Of a DNA stretch of 64,000 nucleotides, positions 13,179 to 25,345 are shown piece after piece. The stretch covers positions 1 to 64,000 of the forward strand of contig JADWOT020001685.1 of assembly GCA_036345935.2 (NCBI GenBank), given 5' to 3'. Position numbers and translations under genes: made by a program. The first letter of the stretch is position 1; each line of letters opens with the position of its first letter. The stretch comes from Taenia hydatigena (lineage: Eukaryota > Platyhelminthes > Cestoda > Cyclophyllidea > Taeniidae). A model generated the notes under the pieces. The model saw only the letters and a program-made list of their open reading frames with translations, did no database searches and was not told where the DNA came from.

Positions 13179-13382
13179 TTGTTACGGAATGAATCTAGTA
13201 CTTTGCAAAGAAATCCTCCCAAAACAACACCATTAATAGGAATGATGGTGGAAAAGGATACCAAGAGTAGGGACGGAAGCGAAGACAAGACTACTTGTGA
13301 CGACTGCCATATCCGGGGTCTCATCGCTGCGGTATATACGCCGCAAAAAAAGCACTTGTGCGACAGACACAAAGCCAATTAA
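13179..13382 (+). CDS. Possible terminal exon, Cys/His-rich peptide
   Basis: After a possible acceptor (GGGGTGCAG|TTG) the frame stays open for 67 codons to a TAA at 13380-13382. The first half is polar. The second half reads TTCDDCHIRGLIAAVY and then KKHLCDRHKAN, a C-x2-C ... C-x2-H arrangement that could hold one zinc ion. I do not recognise the family and found no upstream exon. The antisense strand is open too, so chance is a real alternative. Confidence 0.25.
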   Translation: MLRNESSTLQRNPPKTTPLIGMMVEKDTKSRDGSEDKTTCDDCHIRGLIAAVYTPQKKHLCDRHKAN

Positions 13383-15489
13383 TGTCACGGGACTGGGGTG
13401 CGAACTGGACCACACTGAGCACCAGACACTTGCGCCCATTGCCCTGGGCATGTCTATGTCGGTGGCATCCCCCCTCCTCCCCCTCCACCCAAACTACCTA
13501 GTGCACCTACAGCTCCACTGCATCGGACACAAGCATGGCAGCACTCATTTAATTGACGCCATGTGCAATAGACCAGTCATGTGCGCGAGCGTGCTTTGAA
13601 CGGTAGAACCACAGGTAGTGTGCGTAAATAAGGCAGCTAGACATGGCGATTCATTCCATTCCTTTCCACTATGAGCAGCTTCCATCTCAACCATTGTTAG
13701 CAGCAATAATGCGATCAAAATGAAGCATTCGTCACGAGGGCATCAGGAAGGTGTTACTTTTAGCATCTCCGACAATCAGATGTTCTGACACAGACGAAGC
13801 GATTTCAACACGACCACTTACATCAGGCAGGACTGCACAAGCGTTCAAACGCCACATCTTATGCCACTGGAGTGAAGCTGATCAAGAAAACCAGGCGAGT
13901 AGGTCCATAGACAGTGAGATAAGCAGATTCCCCCACCTTCGCCTGTCTATCCACCCAAGCCTCCACCAGCCAATTAACCCAATCAATAGATAAGTGAAAA
14001 GAGCGTAAGCAAGGAAGCAGATGAAGCTTAACGTTTGCCAGTGCACGTTTGCCTGTGTCTTGGAGATGCCCACCGGCTACTAGCCGTCAAGACTGTTAGC
14101 CTAGCTAACCTAAGGTAGACCCTAAACCTGCACTCTTGCCCGTCTCCGCGACCCTTCAGCCAACTATTAGCCCACAGAAAAACAGCTAAAGCCGAAACTA
14201 CCATAGTGCTACAGCAGGAGTGAAAAAATCGAGGCAATCAGTGGGTTGCCTTCCAAGTCGTCACCGTTACAATACGTTTCCAATACGCACTTCATTCATA
14301 AGCCTCATTCAAAGGATGCTTCCTTTGGCAACAATAAACAGACACAGTCCGATGGTTTACACAAGAAACACTAATCAGGCAGATTCAAATAACATCAGCA
14401 GAAACCAAGAAATTGCTTAACATTCAGCAAAACTTGAGTGCGCCCAAAATGCGCATTCAATTACGAGATGTTTCCCTTCAAGTCCGCTCAATAATGAAAA
14501 TGAGTAGAGCAGCAACATGCTTTCTAACCACAAGTAGAATGATTAGAATCTACGTACTTGATACAACTGTGCGTAGTGTCTATGCTACTGTTCCGAATGT
14601 GGACGAACACCTATCTGGAACCGATAACTACGGTCCATTGCAGATGCCCACACGTGCAATGAAGCAAACTGCCGTATTCTACCCATCACTCAATTCGGCA
14701 ACTACGAATTTACTACACTTTGTGATAAACACAAACAACTTGTCTCAATCAAAATTCTCAAGAAGCACATGCATATTCATTAAAACACGCTAAATACAAA
14801 TTTCCCTGTTCAGATTAGAATAAAAAAAACGATTAATGGACAAAAATACGCCATCTGCCCTTCTAAACGGAAAGCGATAACACGATATGCGCAATGGACA
14901 AATTCAGCCAGAGGTCAAGGAGCACAAAAGTTAGAATCGCCGACCATTAAAGCAACCCGATGCTGAGTGAAACCACCTAAACAACTGATGGCAGCAAATA
15001 AACGAAACACGTGGGAAATGAGAAAATAAGAAGAGGCAATTAGTCCTAATCTAGCCTTGGCTTCCCATAGAACACACTGTGATTGTGGCCAACGCAGAAA
15101 AACTACATCCCGAACTTGGACGTAACACCTCATCAAAGCTAACAAAACGGCAAATAGCGTGCATAAATAGAGGCTTTTCAAATGTGCATAAATGTGCACC
15201 AAAACGCACCTATTAATCGGCGAGTCAATTTCCTTATGCATCCACATTTATCACACTCATTGACGTGGCTCCCTGTCTACCACGTCGCAAAGCAGGAGAC
15301 GCGGTACGACATCGCTTGCACCTTATTTCGTTGCAGACTTCCAACATCCTCGACAGCAGTCTTCACGACCTTGGCCCAGGCATGTTCCCATCGCGTCTAC
15401 TGAAGTTATAAGAGACGACATTCAGTTCCCCAGTGGCGGGGAAAATATTCAACTACCCTTTCAGGAGGACTGCTGACATATTAGCGTCC
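13383..15489. other. Stretch without a supported gene
   Basis: Both strands carry scattered frames of 60-126 codons, including 14413-14793 plus, with no recognisable motif, signal peptide or consistent splice pairing. I see no RNA gene or clear repeat here. Confidence 0.4.
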
Positions 15490-15740
15490 AATAAACACGA
15501 TAAATTCGACTCGTGGTTATTGTAACAATTTGGATAACGTAGCTGTCACATCGCATTTGTGAATAAACTTCAAGAAAAGGACACACAACGAATTCATTGA
15601 GGCACGGCACAAATCACACCAACTTCTAGGCTGAAGTAGAGAGCACGAGAGAAGTCAAACTTCAAATCCGACCTTTTTTCAGCGATTCCTTGCAGCATAT
15701 TAGATGCACCACCACAGACAGGTGCATTCTTATCATCCTT
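15490..15740 (-). repeat. Repeat R8, copy 1 (contains the putative terminal exon)
   Basis: The minus strand of this segment matches the plus strand of 63200-63440. Homology covers the coding end (DKNAPVCGG... to the stop), the stop context TGAATTCGTTGTG and about 90 bases beyond the stop. The frame is open here and broken in the other copy. Confidence 0.7.
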
Positions 15741-18700
15741 AAAGTGCAAACCATCGTTGTCTTCACGCAAAGCCCAAAATAAAACAGTTTCTTTCGTTCT
15801 TGAACTAACAACAGGCGATGCGCCCGCCAAATCGGCAGATGATACACTAAAGACGACTGGTGACGTTAAAACTGTAAGAATTGAAGAACCACTGTCGGGC
15901 AAATAGCATTTGATTTTAAGAATTCTTGCAAGTATCCAAAAGCCACAATCAAGCTTGGCCTTAGAACAAATACTAAAATTTATCTTTGCGAGTGTATAAA
16001 AACTGAATGCAGTTCATCTTCGAAAATTGATATACAGCTACGAAAAACTGCATACCATTACATACTGTTACAAACCTATTAACTTAGATGACAGGGCATC
16101 GATACAGTCCTTACGGGTAGTGAAAGGGTGGCCTCTGTCGTAATTATTAAACAATAGAGAGCGAGAGCAAGTGTAGTTCAGCCTCGAAAATTGCTTATTT
16201 GAAAATCGCATCCTATCATAGAAAGTATCATACGTCATGCAAAATTGACCGCATTTATCCTAAAAAATGGTGTCAGAACATTATGCACCAAATGTGAGAA
16301 CTGAAGCGCTATTCTCGAGTAGACTGGCCATTTTGTTACAAACTTATTAACTTAGATTACAGGGGATTAATGCAGCCCTCACGAGTAATGAAAGGGTAGT
16401 CGCTGTCGACATCATCATTACACAATGGATAGGGATGTAGGGCATTTCCCGTTTGTTTCTTGTCTTCTGCCTCAAAATCATTTGAACGAAAAGGTCAGAG
16501 CTAACAAACTTTATTGCAAAGTTTGGTTACTCGAGCTACTATCTTCCGTTTCGCCTTTTAAGGAAGTATGGCGAAACCTTCATCACCAAGTGCGCGGTGG
16601 CTGCTTCTTCATCTCTCAAAGTTCCATTTCGACAGCAAAAGTATCGCACAAATCCTTCGTCTTACTAGCCCCGTCTTTGGTGTTGTCCTTATTAAATGCC
16701 CTTCTTCCATTCATTAAATTTCAAACTTCATTTTTACATCCGATCAGTGGCACACCTTTGCAGAGTCACAGATGCAACTTTAAGTGATTGATGGCTACAA
16801 ACCTAGCAGTGTGGCGTGGACAAGACAATTGGTAAGAGTTAGAACGTTTCCATATGGCATGAACTGCAAATGTTATAATAGGCGGAAGAAGTGCGCATTA
16901 AATCGTAGGACATCTTTGCCTCCTCCCTTGCCCCCCGCAGTAGGTCATCCCACTTAACGCTCAGACTTTTGGACATCATGAAAAACCAATTCATCGTATG
17001 AAGGCTCATAATAATATCACCTCACATCGACTTCATCTCACACTATACCGTTGTTTTTGTTACTGTTAAAGGTCTCAAAACCTGACTACTACCATAGATT
17101 GAAAAAGGTGCCGAAAGAACAGGCAAAAGTGGTGTAATTATAAGCTTATGATGAGATCCCACTCAACTTGTGCAACATGCATGTCCCATGGAGGAGTACT
17201 TACCAAGGTAACGCCCTCCTCTCCTTTCCCTTTCGACTGCATGCCCGGCACCCACACACGCTGCATCCAGTCTTCCATGATGCTGGGACCCTCCTCCAAG
17301 CACACAGCCGCGCCGCTGCCTGCCTGCTTATGCCCTACGTGAAGGAATAGTCCATACTGAGAAAGATTAGGAGAAGCAAGACGACTTTCAATAGCACCCA
17401 TTGCTGCTCAAATAATTGCTTCAACACCACAGCTGTCGCTGCCGACAAGGACGAATTCAAAGGCCCTCGGTGCAGTCTCAGTGGCTTCCCATGGATCGGC
17501 TTCTGCGTCTACATTCCCCCTTGCCATTATTGCCACCGTCAACAACAATAATGTGTGTTATTGTTGACAGGCAACCTAATGAGCCCGTGACGTTGAGAAG
17601 TGCCACATAACCAGCATTGCAAACAATAGCGGCGAGGCAGCCAGTGTTAGTCAGATGCCGACTATTGCAACAAACAAATACTGTATTTACAAGTTTTGCG
17701 TACGAAATTGGCACCTAGTGCTGCTCACTCACTCACATAATACTGCTCCAGGTGAAGTAAACACTCCCTTTCACCGTACTTTAGACCCGCAACCACTTTG
17801 GCACCATGTAAAGCCAAGTGCTTGGTAAGTTCTCCTCCCCGCCTTCAATCACAGCAAATGAGGTCTCATTCACCACATCATTCCCTCCCTATTCAAACAA
17901 TCTCCTACCTAAATATCTACTTCAATCAATCCCCTCCACCTCATTTTTCAGCACAGCGGACGAACACGAAAAAGTGTTGCCATCGAACAACCAACCAAAA
18001 CTCGCCAAATTTTCTCTCGAGAACCTCATTAACAAAAAAGAGATTCCTATACACACAGGCACCAAAATTCACAAAAAAAGGGCCACCTATAGTGGGTACG
18101 AAAAAAACCTCTGATACGCTTCTCCTTCTCTTCCTCCCCATCTTTTCAGCGTTGACACAATCACCAGCGCAACTCATTAATGTGATAATAAGCCCACCCC
18201 CTCGCCCCAATCCCTCAGTGCTACACTCCAGCTAGTCTGCTGAGCTTGTGAACATGCCCTTCTCACCCAATGCTCGTGTCCAACTACACAAAAGGTCACA
18301 CCCACCGCTATGCCATCCAACACACCTCCAGTGCTCATCCCGAAATCCACATTGCACAACCGAGGCAAAGACACCTCTGCCAATGACTTCACGAAATCGT
18401 ATTGCCTACCACTCCACAGACTCATCAAATGTTACCTCACCACCACCACCACCGCCATCACCATTGTAATTCTGTAGCATCCAAAAAGGATAAAGGCAAA
18501 CAATAGAAGAGCCGATGTGTGAATATCCAGCGCGCTGCAAAGTTAACACCTTAAAACATAACCACTGATAGGAGAAAACAACTTAACAAGCAAGCGTTTG
18601 GAAGTGCCACGAAGTACAGGCTGTGCAGTGATGCAAAAGCTCCTCACTAGTCACTCCTTCCTCCACGTCTGCTGCGTCCACCTTGCTCAGACATCGAATC

Positions 18701-19567
18701 ATGCCGTAAAAGCTGAACCTACGATTAAGCTATCACCAAGGCCCTCAAAACAACACGTTTCGCAAAGATCACGTCGCCACAAAAATAACCCTAGTCCCCA
18801 ATTCAGTGAGTAGGGAAGTCGCCAAGTGTCCCACGCCCTCCACATATATGCATGTGTGTTCCACCAACACGGATATCATAGTAATGAAAGCAACGCACCT
18901 TCTACCACACATATAATGTGAAAGGGTCTACGAATAAATCGCTAAGCATGCTTCCACCCAAAATAAGAACGTACATCGAGTCCACTACTGCACAGAAGAG
19001 ACAGCTACTGTCCACTAACTGCAATCCAATCTTAACTGAGGAACGTGCGAGGCGATAGCTAAGTCGAGATTCGAAATTCATTGCCGCCTCATAGTGCCTC
19101 CATTCTTCGCAAAACGACAATTTTTGGCGAAAACTTCAATTTTCAACCCGGCAAAAAAATACAGAACATGACGGATACTTATCAGCAATAAATAATGGGT
19201 AGATGCCAAGCACTTGGTAAGGTTAAAACCCTTCTCAACAAACTTACGACTCATTAATCAAAGTCCAGTCATTGAGGAGCAAACTAGTTGAAAAATTGCC
19301 AAAACAATCTTAACATACCACACAAGGCATTGCACGGCAAGAAATCAACGTAATTAGACCTTGCAGTTGGAAAACAAAACATCTTAACAATTACATTATG
19401 AAGCCTTCGCATTTACTCTAGCAGGTAGACGTATAAAGGAGGCCGATCAGCATACAAAAGGCCTAATAACAACTAACAAACTGAAACCGATAAAAATGTG
19501 TCAAATACTTACCATACTCCAAACTTTTTCGAGCAAATCCGACCCCAGTAACCGAAAGTAACGACCA
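15594..19567 (-). CDS. Probable multi-exon gene, minus strand, product not recognised (partial model)
   Basis: Four minus-strand segments carry exon signals. (a) 19513-19567 lies between ATCTCAG| and |GTAAGT. (b) 17737-17842, frame GELTKHLALHGAKVVAGLKY then HLEQYY, ends at |GTGAGT. (c) 17204-17356 is exactly 51 codons from a strong pyrimidine tract and CAG| to TTG|GTAAGT, reading YGLFLHVGHKQAGSG... IMEDWMQRVWVPGMQ. (d) 15594-15871, after CTTACAG|, ends with DLKFDFSRALYFSLEVGVI, CAVPQ and a TGA. Segments b and c are both phase 0 at their junction and could join directly; others are surely missing between c and d, whose phases differ. GC is higher over b and c than around them. Segment d has a broken copy at 63.2 kb. 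I cannot assign a family. Segments a-d might belong to more than one gene. Confidence 0.38.
15985..16435. repeat. Imperfect local tandem duplication (R9)
   Basis: 16068-16156 and 16333-16432 share a block starting TGTTACAAAC.TATTAACTT and continuing through GTAATGAAAGGGT or a close variant. Their upstream flanks (15990 and 16165) share CAGTTCA..CTTCGAAAATTG or a close variant. The two units differ in length by an insertion of about 90 bases in the second. Confidence 0.6.
18436..18468. repeat. Short (CAC)n-type microsatellite
   Basis: A run of CAC/CCG triplets in a pyrimidine-rich stretch (17850-18470). It makes a false Pro/Ser-rich frame on the plus strand. Confidence 0.8.
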
Positions 19568-21149
19568 CTGAGATGCACACCACTTATGTGATTCAAGTAC
19601 AAATCTAGCCAATCACATTGTCTTCGTCCGATAAAACAAATGGACTATTAATTTTTGTGCTTTTTAAAAAGCCGAAATTTATTACAAATGTCTTACCTTT
19701 TACTTAAAACAGTGAGCTGGAAAGAAAATAGGCCTAATTTGTGGATTAGGCGTAAGTTTGGAAGTTAGAAACACAACCTAGGTATAACAACGCCTTAAAA
19801 TAACGTTTAAAGAACCGCAAACGTATATGTGCAATTCGATTAACAATGCAATGCCTGCTTTAAACGTTCACTTGCATATCCTAACCATGATCACGTTTGA
19901 TATTTGCAACTAAGCTGATTTATAAAGCCGATTGCAGCATACTTTTAGTTATGATTTATTGAAACCTTGATTTACTTGGACTATCTTATGACTTGTGACA
20001 GGAACCTAATTAACTCCGTCGCCTGAGGCCTGATACATAGGGAAGTGACAACACACAGAATCAGAAGGAAGAATTGAATTAACTGGGTCGAAGTGTACTA
20101 CCCAAAGCTCAAATTCAAGCTTGCATTGAAAATGATAGAAAAAAACTGAAAGCATTAAAGTATTTAGGTATGTGTGGACCTAAACAAGGATTACATCGAA
20201 AGCACTTGTCTTGGGAGGATATCGCACATAATCACGCAATAACAAGGCCCTCAGATTGGGTTGGTGGTCAATCGAGAGGCCAAGCAACGCAGCATAAGCA
20301 CTAAGTAGGGCAACAAAATATTGCAGAGGAAAAATGCCGTTAGCATGGAGTCCTGTTAAGCAGGGTTTTAGACCTCCTCCTCAAACATGCGAACAATACC
20401 TAACAGAGGCAATAGATGCATCAAATGAACACAAAGTCTAAACATTATTCTCTTGCAAATCGGCTAATCAGTGCTTAGTTCAGTTTCGCAAATTAATTTG
20501 ACTAGGTACCCCAATGCGAAATGTGGCTAAATTTTGAGCGCTAATGTCATCGCAACGCCGTTATCTGTGCAGTGGAATTTGGAAAGTATTTGAGGTTGAA
20601 GAGAGCTAGAATTATAGCCTCGTCTGCCATTAATTGCGCATATGCGTATCCTTTAGATTGTAGTCACTCGCGTGCTTTTGAAAGACTGGGATTAGACCAT
20701 GCCTCTTCTGAAGTGCCTCGTTTTTAAGTGTTGGCACATCTGATGAGGAGTGCTGGAAACGATTACCAAACCAGGTGGCTGTAAACTACACAAGACGATG
20801 AGGAGAAGAAGAAGAAGAACGGGGGAGAGGAGGAGAAGAAGGAGGAGGAGAAGGAGGAATGCCTTCATTTAAAGCAATCGGCATCCTTGTCGTTTCCTCA
20901 GTGGCTATCAGCGATTGCTACGACGGCAACGCACTAGACAGTGCCTGATCTTTAAAAGCGAAAGGAAAGGCTTGACGTCCATTTGAGTGAAGGTCTGTGG
21001 GGAGGAAGGTGGAGGCATTTTTACATCATGATCGGGCCCAAGAGTCGAAGTGAGATAAACTGCCACTAACCATACGGGGCTCACCAGCAGAGAAACATTG
21101 TATATAGAGAAACCTACGAAACAGCCTTTGAAAGCATTCTTGTAAGTCT
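19568..21149. other. AT-rich stretch without a gene; polypurine tract near its end
   Basis: No open frame above background and no recognised RNA gene. At about 20797-20860 the plus strand is almost entirely purine (GAA/GGA/GAG triplets). Confidence 0.5.
20797..20860. repeat. Polypurine (GAA/GGA)n tract
   Basis: About 60 bases of nearly uninterrupted purine made of GAA, GGA and GAG triplets. Related but shorter purine runs recur at 21443 and 21664 inside repeat R3. Confidence 0.85.
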
Positions 21150-22060
21150 AGCGTGGTGCGCGCATCGCGATACCTCTACCCTCTTCATCACAATAAATGC
21201 GATGGTATTACCTTTTTTACCTTTTTAGCACTCTGCGGCAGCATGAGGAGCCCCATAACTTTCAGGATAAATGGGAGGAAAATGTCTGCATGCATGCATG
21301 CTCGCCTACTCAAACCGCCATCAGCACGACCCCTAGTACAGGAAGGTAAGGCTTAAATTTACGAACAGCGTGTGCTCCAAACAACACAGTCCTAACAGTG
21401 GTAACTAGGGATGTAAATGTTTCATTAGTGTGTTACCAAATAGGGTTTAGGAGAAGGAGAAGGAGGGCGATTGCTGTTGCAACTCCCTTATCCCATCCGA
21501 TGTCTACCTGCTCATACTCTTCTGCTGGAATGTTATGGAAGCAGAATTAGCTTGCTACTGAATTGGCGCTCAGTAGCAGTTGCACATTGAGGTGGATATT
21601 GGATCGTACATTGGCTAAGGTAGCAGGAGGGTTGAAGACAGTCCGAGACCGAATAAAGGGAACGAGGAGAAGAAGAAGAAGGAGAAAAGGTGTATCTATC
21701 TGCATTTATTTTGCTAATTAAATCACTCTGCCACGTAATCAACAAGATGATAGTGGTATTTCATAAGAGGACGCGGTCATTGGCGAGTTGTGAGCAAGTT
21801 CCTCGAAGTAATTCGAAGGAAGGTAAGGAGGAAGAGCACCCTTTTCCTTACCGTTACCAAGCCAACCATCACTTCTTTGGCAACTAGTCGCAAGCGATGT
21901 GAGGAAGAAAAGTGATTAGGAGGAAAAATCCACCTTCCAGACGATGACTTTGCTGCGTATTTACCCACTCACCCACCCATCTACAAGGTCCCGCAAGCAA
22001 TGTAGCCGCTTACACCAGTCAATCAAACTACACATGTTGCCTTCCCTTGGTCTCAATCTG
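21150..22060. repeat. Repeat R3, copy 1
   Basis: The reverse complement of this stretch aligns along its length with 60360-61110. The block at 21355-21410 is nearly identical to the reverse complement of 60925-60980, ending TTCGTAAATTTAAGCC. The outer end shares GTAGTTTGATTGACT. No coding capacity is convincing on either strand. Confidence 0.75.
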
Positions 22061-22399
22061 TTGCATGTCTTCTATTTACAATTTACCACATTTGAATGCA
22101 TAATAAGCGTGCAATTTTGATGCAGCTAGAACTGCTCTACTTGGCATACTATTTCTTACGTACAGATTCGTGCAAAGGTGTGCCCGTTATGCAATATAGC
22201 ATTGTCGAACGATGATTAATGTAAATTATACGTGTAGTGGAGCAGAGAGGATCCAGTTCTAAGTTTGAAGAAAAGGTGATGTTAAAAAGAATAGGTGGAA
22301 GACGTTGCTATCAGATTTCATCTGGAAAGGTACGTAGAACAAAATGGAGGAAAATTTTACTGGATATAGACTCGCGCGTATGGTGAATGATAGATTTTA

Positions 22400-22745
22400 T
22401 TTTAGTACGGTCTATAAAACTCAATCGTTTGGTCATGTATGCTTATTGTAATGCATCACGTATCGTTTGAGACCAAAAATAAATACATTTAGTGTTTGCA
22501 ATTTTCAAGTGAAACAAGTCTTTAGTTAATTATCTCGCACATTATTTTCGGGATAATCAGCAGTAACGGCTTATCTCCTCGTTGGCAAATTGATACCGTT
22601 GCTGCACTAGAATCACATGGCTTCAGCAGAAATGGGCCATGTTTTTTAGAGACTTGTCTTGCTTACCGAGATTTACTTGGTAAGAATGAATTTGCTGAAC
22701 ATGAACTTCACTGGACTGTATCACTTCTGACTGGAGCATAACTCG
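22400..22745. repeat. Repeat R5, copy 1
   Basis: Direct repeat of 25035-25345. Shared blocks include TCGTTTGGTC.TGTATGC, the sequence AATACATCACATATC or a close variant, and a later GTAACGGCT.../GTAACTGCT block followed by CTCGTTGG. No open frame is conserved between copies. Confidence 0.65.
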
Positions 22746-23544
22746 CTAGTCATGAGTCCTTTAACGAGTGATTCAACATCAGAATTCGGCCTTTGGCACT
22801 ACTTTACTTATACTTCAGGTAGAAATAAATTGCATTTCATAGTTTCTTATCCTCTCAGTCATGCAAAAACTAACAACGCCTATTTACTGAACAATTAAAC
22901 TTGACTGTTTGTTCCCAAATATTAATCATTAACGCGCAGTAACTTGTTTTATACAAAATGATCTAGTACCCGCATCTGCAAAGTATTAGTCAATTTAACT
23001 AATTTATTTAACAGCTATAGTTAGGAGCCGTTAAGGCAAGGTGGGAAAACGATTTAATTACGAAGGAACTGCTCACAGCATTCCGCCGCCATCGGAAAGG
23101 TGAGAATGGAATTAGCTTTTGACTGGTAGCACACACAAGACATTACAGAAGTGAAACGATGGCAAAACAGTCCAAGTACACTGCACTATAAGCATTCCTC
23201 ACTTTGATCTCTAAAGTGATTCCGATAGGGCCCCAGCTACTAAACTGCTACGATGCCAAAACGTAGGTCTCCTCTTCAAGCGCAACATTTTGTGCCATGC
23301 AGTTGTACTAAGATTGTGCATTAACAAACACTGCATCATTTTTTGTTCATTCTAATCTGTGACCAATTAAGATCAGGTTTCAAATGTTAGGTTACTTGCG
23401 TTCCAGTGAATTGCAGTTCAATTGTAAGACGTTTGAGGCTTAGGAGTGAACACAATGTACTACAAATGATTTTAATACGAAAACTGGTATAGCATAAGTA
23501 CAGAGCTACGAACTGGTTTCTTGGTTTTACATCTGCAATTATTC
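22746..23544. other. AT-rich stretch with nothing recognised
   Basis: Lies between repeats R5 and R4. No supported gene, RNA gene or further repeat was seen. Confidence 0.4.
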
Positions 23545-24770
23545 AATTTTGTACTCAAATGCTTCTTCCTTCGCTGTTAGCTGTGATATTCTTCGTTTTG
23601 TGCAGTAAAATATAGACCTGACAGACAATTAAGTAGCCTATTTTGGCAGAGAAAGCTAAAATAACACAAGCATATCAAGCTGCACCATTTCCTGTTTATT
23701 TGGATCCAGAATCGATCAGAAGTTCGACGCAGCAGCTTATCCTATTCAGCAGCTACTTGCAGCAGTTTTCGTACCAAATTGTAAATAGCATGGTTTGACC
23801 GATGGTAGGAGCGCCCTCAGACAATCGGGTACCTTTGTGACCAGAATTGAGCCGGCATAAAAGTCATATGCATGTTTCATTCTGTAAATGCCTTCAACAA
23901 GGACATCGAGGAAATCTCTCTTCTGCCCCTTTTAATCTAAAATTTTTAGAAATAAAACCCAGCATTCTGCTTCCTTCCGTAATTGTTTGCGACAATTCTT
24001 GTTCCAAACCTAACAGTTTCGGTGCGTCCGATATGTTGGGATCCCGTTCTGGCAAGGAAAGCTGCGATAGCGCAAGTGCATGCAAGTTTGATCCAACATT
24101 GATCAACATTAAGACTTAGAAGTCGGTTCTCTTCTGCAGTTGCTTAACGTAGCTCTCATTTTACGATCTTTCAAAATAAGTGTGGTCGAGGCGTAATGAT
24201 CCTATTTTGGCAACGAACTCGGGAATGGCAAGGGTGCAGAGCTCCGATTGTTTTAGTCCATATTGAGGATCAGCAACTCGTTACCTTCTGTAATAGATTG
24301 CAGCAATTCTTGTTTTAAAATATGACAACGTGGGTGTGGTCGATGTGTAGGGTGTCTATTGTGGCAAAGAAGGCTGGAACACTGGGAGTCTAGAGATGCA
24401 GTCTCCTCTGTCTGTCTTGATCAAGAGTTGCTCAGAAGCGGGATTCCGCAGCCCACTTCATTCCGTAAATTCCCGCAGCATTTCTCGCTATAAAATTTGG
24501 CAATGTATATTTGTCCAAAATGCAAATTGTCTGTGATGGCAAAAAAAGACGAGAAAGTACAGTGATGAAGAAATGTGCAAGTGAAGGGGAAGGTCAGCGC
24601 ACTCACGGCAAAGATGGAATGGTTCAGGTTCGAACAGTGACGATGCAGATGTGTGAGAATATGGGACAAAGAAAGTGAAGTTGGTTAGGATAAATCTAGC
24701 AGTACATTTTATAAAATGGATCGACTACTTGACGCAGAAGGAACGTGTTTTATGTTTCTCTAAAACTTGT
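23545..24770. repeat. Repeat R4, copy 1 (about 1.2 kb)
   Basis: Aligns end to end with the reverse complement of 57085-58250. Anchors are TAGACCTGAC near one end, CCTTTTAATCTAAAAT, TGGCAAGGGTGCAG, GAACAGTGACGA and TTTCTCT at the other end. The second copy sits inside an R1 element, which defines the unit as an insertion. Inside it, a motif (about TTCTGTAATTG.TTGC, then TTGGCAA.GAAAG) recurs at about 23970, 24130, 24285 and 24460. No conserved reading frame is seen, so it is probably a non-autonomous element. Confidence 0.75.
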
Positions 24771-24879
24771 ATTCCTTTCTCATCAATAGCATTTTGCAGG
24801 TAATTTACTCTTTCCACGCCCGCTCTTGCTTCCTCTTCCTTCTTATCCACAGTCCATTCGTGTGCCATTTTTCCTTAGC

Positions 24880-24990
24880 CGAGTAGACTGGCACCAGGCC
24901 CATGCCAGCAACTCATTTTTCTCTGTCTGTTGAATACATATATTCTACCCCAGTATTTTGGCTTCTTTTGCTTTCAAGGAACCATCAGAA
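24880..24990. repeat. Repeat R6, copy 1
   Basis: Shares CCATGCCAGCAACT or a variant, a CTCTGT.TGT block, TATATTC and a final CTTCAAG with 61930-62110 and 62650-62800. About 110-150 bases long and non-coding. Confidence 0.6.
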
Positions 24991-25034
24991 CGCTGCAACG
25001 CGCGTATGATTAGTGATAGGTTTCACTCCAATAA

Positions 25035-25345
25035 GGATTAAAAAAGCTATTCGTTTGGTCCTGTATGCCAAAAGTAATACATCACATATCTTTAAGACCA
25101 GAAATGACCACATGTGGTGGTTGCAATTTGGAGGCACTTATCATTTTATGATCGCATGTTTTGTGAAGTGATCAAGTCTTTAAGGTAACCAAGCCACTCA
25201 TCAATTTGGAGATCATCGGCCGTAACTGCTTTCCAACTCGTTGGTAATTTAGAAAAGTTGGCCGCATTATTTGTAAAGATTTATCATGCTTGGTAAAAAT
25301 GAATTTCCTAAACACGAATGTCGCTTGAATGCTTCGCGTCTGACC
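25035..25345. repeat. Repeat R5, copy 2
   Basis: Direct counterpart of 22400-22745. The end contains CGTCTGACCGGAG, matching TTCTGACTGGAG in the first copy. Confidence 0.65.

Noticed and set aside
17798..18235. 145-codon Pro/Ser-rich plus-strand frame
   Set aside because: It arises from pyrimidine-rich low-complexity DNA; the opposite strand carries better exon signals.
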